From Olsenella_K sp036454645 (GTDB lineage Bacteria > Actinomycetota > Coriobacteriia > Coriobacteriales > Atopobiaceae): a DNA stretch of 10,743 nucleotides. The stretch spans positions 1-10,743 of the forward strand of contig JAZHSQ010000060.1 of NCBI GenBank assembly GCA_036454645.1, written 5' to 3'. Shown piece by piece: positions 8,801-10,743 of the stretch (positions are counted from its first letter, which is position 1; each line of letters begins with the position of its first letter). A program made the translations under genes and the position numbers. The notes beneath the pieces are model-generated. The model was given only the letters and a program-made list of their open reading frames with translations. It did not search any database and was not told where the DNA came from.

Positions 8801-9793
8801 GTGGCAACCCATTTCCGCAGCAACGAGCGGCCCGGGGAGGACGAGGCCCAGGCCGTCGAGGCCGAAGGCACCGCGGGCGTCGAGGCTCCCGCCGCCCCCG
8901 GCGAGGGGACGAGCGCGGCCGCCGCGCCCGACGTCGCCGGTGCCGGCGCGGACTCCGCTCCGGACCCCGTGCACGTCGTGACCGCCAAGACCGACATCGC
9001 CCCCGTGGACGCGCCGAGCGCCAACCCAACGCCGAGCGTCTACGACCCCCTGCGCGGCGACGACGTGGCGGTGGTTCCGCACACCGGGACCCCCACCATC
9101 TCGTTCCGCAACGTGACCCTCATCTATCCCGCCCAGCCCAACAAGCCGGCGCTCGACGACATCTCCCTGGACATCTACCCGGGCGAGTTCGTCTTCGTCG
9201 TCGGCCACTCCGGCTCGGGCAAGTCGACCTTCCTGCGCCTCCTCACCCGCGAGATCCGCGCGACCAAGGGCCAGGTGCTCGTCGCCGGCCAGGACCTCAC
9301 GAAGATGCGCAACTGGAAGGTCCCCTACCTGCGCCGTCAGATCGGCACCGTGTTCCAGGACTTCAAGCTCCTGCCCGACAAGACGGTCTACGGCAACGTT
9401 GCCTTCGCGCTCGAGTGCATCGGCAAGCCCAAGTCCGTCGTGAAGGCCCAGGTCCCGGAGGTCCTGCGCCTCGTGGGCCTCGCGGAGAAGATGGACAACT
9501 ACCCCGACCAGCTCTCCGGCGGCGAGCAGCAGCGCGTCTCCGTCGCCAGGGCCATGGTCAACCGACCGCCGCTTCTGGTGTGCGACGAGCCGACGGGCAA
9601 CCTCGACCCCGCCATCTCGCTCGGCATCATGAAGTTGCTCGACCGCATCAACCGAACCGGGACCACCGTCGTCATGGCGACGCACGACCGCGAGATGGTC
9701 GACTCCATGCGCAGGCGCGTCATCGCGCTCGAGGCGGGTCACGTGGTTCGCGACCAGGAGAGAGGTGGGTACGGCTTCTATGGTTCCCTCTAA
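8801..9793 (+). CDS. ftsE: Cell division ATP-binding protein FtsE with a ~96-residue N-terminal extension
   Basis: FtsE is the cytoplasmic ATPase of the FtsEX complex, which resembles an ABC transporter but uses ATP to activate peptidoglycan hydrolases during division rather than to carry a substrate. The ABC domain spans about residues 97–325. Walker A is GHSGSGKST (135–143). The Q-loop region is TVFQDFKLLPDKTVYGNVAF. The signature is LSGGEQQR (238–245). Walker B with the catalytic Glu is VCDEPTGNLD (260–269), and the switch His is H295 in ATHDRE. All are intact. Residues 1–96 precede the domain and are rich in Ala, Pro, Glu and Asp, low-complexity and probably disordered; typical FtsE is about 225–230 residues, this one 330. 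The GTG start is fixed by AGGAG five bases upstream. The last 14 bases overlap the preferred ftsX start, so the two are probably translated together. Confidence 0.96.
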   Translation: MATHFRSNERPGEDEAQAVEAEGTAGVEAPAAPGEGTSAAAAPDVAGAGADSAPDPVHVVTAKTDIAPVDAPSANPTPSVYDPLRGDDVAVVPHTGTPTISFRNVTLIYPAQPNKPALDDISLDIYPGEFVFVVGHSGSGKSTFLRLLTREIRATKGQVLVAGQDLTKMRNWKVPYLRRQIGTVFQDFKLLPDKTVYGNVAFALECIGKPKSVVKAQVPEVLRLVGLAEKMDNYPDQLSGGEQQRVSVARAMVNRPPLLVCDEPTGNLDPAISLGIMKLLDRINRTGTTVVMATHDREMVDSMRRRVIALEAGHVVRDQERGGYGFYGSL

Positions 9794-10706
9794 CTTTGGC
9801 TATTCGGTCCGCGAGGCGACCCATCACATCCACAGGAACTGGTCGACGTGCCTCGGCGCCATCGTCACGATCTTCCTCTCCCTGTTCGTGATCGGCGTCT
9901 TCGTGCTCGGCAGCGTCCTCATCGGCAACATGGTGGGCGACGTCGAGGACCGGGTCACCATCCAGGCGTTCCTCTCCGACTCCGCCGACCAGGCTGCCGT
10001 CGACGCCTTCCAGGCGAAGGTCTCCTCGTGGGACAACGTTCAGTCCGTCACCTACAAGAGCAAGGACGAGGCGCTCCAGGAGTACCGCGAGACCATGTCC
10101 AACCGCAACGCCGAGGACGCGGTGGCGGCCCTCGACGGCGAGAACCCCGTCCCCGCCTCGCTCGTCATCAAGATGACCGAGCCCGAGCAGGTCGAGTCGG
10201 TCGCGAACAGGATCATCGACGACCCCGACTTCGCGAGCATCGCCGACGACCCCGGCAACACCTCCGCCTCCGTGCAGTACGGGCGCGAGACGGTCGAGCG
10301 CCTCTTCAGCGTCACCGCCTGGGTGCGCGTGGCTGCCGTCGTCCTCGTCCTGCTGCTCACCTTCGTGGCCTTCGTCTTCATCAACAACACGATCAGGCTG
10401 GCCATCTCCGCCCGCAGGCGCGAGATTGCTATCGAGCGCCTGGTGGGCGCCTCCAACGGCTTCATCAGGGGGCCGTTCATCGCCGAGGGCGCGCTCGAGG
10501 CGATCATCGGCTCGATCCTCGCGATCATCGTCCTGCACCTCGGCGCCAGCTACATGCTGCCCCAGCTGTCCAACAGCCTGCAGTTCCTGAGCTTCGAGCT
10601 CTCGCCGTCCGTCATGTTCCAGACCTACGGCATACTGTTCGTGATCGGCGTCGTCATCGGCCTGTTCGGCTCCGCCATCGCCATGAGGCGCTACCTCAAG
10701 GTGTAG
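9780..10706 (+). CDS. ftsX: Cell division membrane protein FtsX
   Basis: FtsX is the membrane partner of FtsE; its extracellular domain relays ATP-driven changes to peptidoglycan hydrolases or their adaptors. The 308-residue product has the usual layout. There is a short cytoplasmic N-terminus (SNFGYSVREATHHIHRNW), a first membrane helix around residues 20–45, and an extracellular domain of about 135 residues starting VEDRVTIQAFLSD. Three more membrane helices follow at about 182–205, 234–260 and 282–304. The cytoplasmic link after helix 2 (ISARRREIAIERLVGAS) is the conserved stretch that contacts FtsE. It ends with RRYLKV. ATG 9780 overlaps ftsE by 14 bases and fits family N-termini; the purine-rich AGAGGTGGG lies upstream. 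GTG at 9765, with AGGAG four bases before it, would add five residues. It ends in TAG; the last 37 bases of the window show no further feature. The next gene is often a peptidoglycan peptidase but is not visible. Confidence 0.96.
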   Translation: MVPSNFGYSVREATHHIHRNWSTCLGAIVTIFLSLFVIGVFVLGSVLIGNMVGDVEDRVTIQAFLSDSADQAAVDAFQAKVSSWDNVQSVTYKSKDEALQEYRETMSNRNAEDAVAALDGENPVPASLVIKMTEPEQVESVANRIIDDPDFASIADDPGNTSASVQYGRETVERLFSVTAWVRVAAVVLVLLLTFVAFVFINNTIRLAISARRREIAIERLVGASNGFIRGPFIAEGALEAIIGSILAIIVLHLGASYMLPQLSNSLQFLSFELSPSVMFQTYGILFVIGVVIGLFGSAIAMRRYLKV

Positions 10707-10743
10707 GCTCGCTTGCAGGACCGAGAATCACTAGTGACCTGGG

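Overview
The window is a GC-rich (about two-thirds G+C by eye) chromosomal segment. The gene order secA–prfB–ftsE–ftsX, the high GC, the GTG start on ftsE, and the regulator and transposase types all suggest an actinobacterium, most likely of the Coriobacteriia (Olsenella/Atopobium/Collinsella-like). That placement comes from protein resemblance and gene order, not from a search.

Layout: (1) Positions 1–871 hold the remains of an IS256-family insertion sequence on the minus strand. No intact reading frame survives, but recognisable transposase pieces appear in the expected order in shifting frames. There seems to be an internal deletion, the first catalytic aspartate is replaced, and the C-terminal end lies beyond the window. 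(2) Positions 905–1259 are an abruptly AT-rich spacer with short palindromes and repeated ATTCAT/ATGAAT words; no gene is supported there. (3) Positions 1260–4658 encode a large (about 1132 aa) transcriptional regulator: a long, poorly recognisable N-terminal part, a SARP-like winged helix plus BTAD-like domain, and a 121-residue acidic tail. (4) Positions 4783–10706 carry four conserved housekeeping genes: secA (protein export motor), prfB (release factor 2), ftsE and ftsX (the division / cell-wall-hydrolase-activating ABC-type complex). secA and prfB are almost contiguous, as are ftsE and ftsX. The prfB–ftsE gap contains strong GC-rich hairpins.

How the genes work together: FtsE and FtsX form one membrane complex. 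SecA and RF2 serve export and translation termination and are linked only by position, and perhaps by translational coupling. The regulator points toward secA across 124 bp with no clear terminator, so it could share a transcript or influence its neighbours; nothing in the sequence proves this.

No defence system, CRISPR array, tRNA or rRNA was found. The features most worth a second look are the RF2 whose stop-codon-reading tripeptide is S-P-T instead of S-P-F, the FtsE with a 96-residue Ala/Pro/acidic N-terminal extension, and the unusual acidic-tailed BTAD regulator behind an AT-rich control region.
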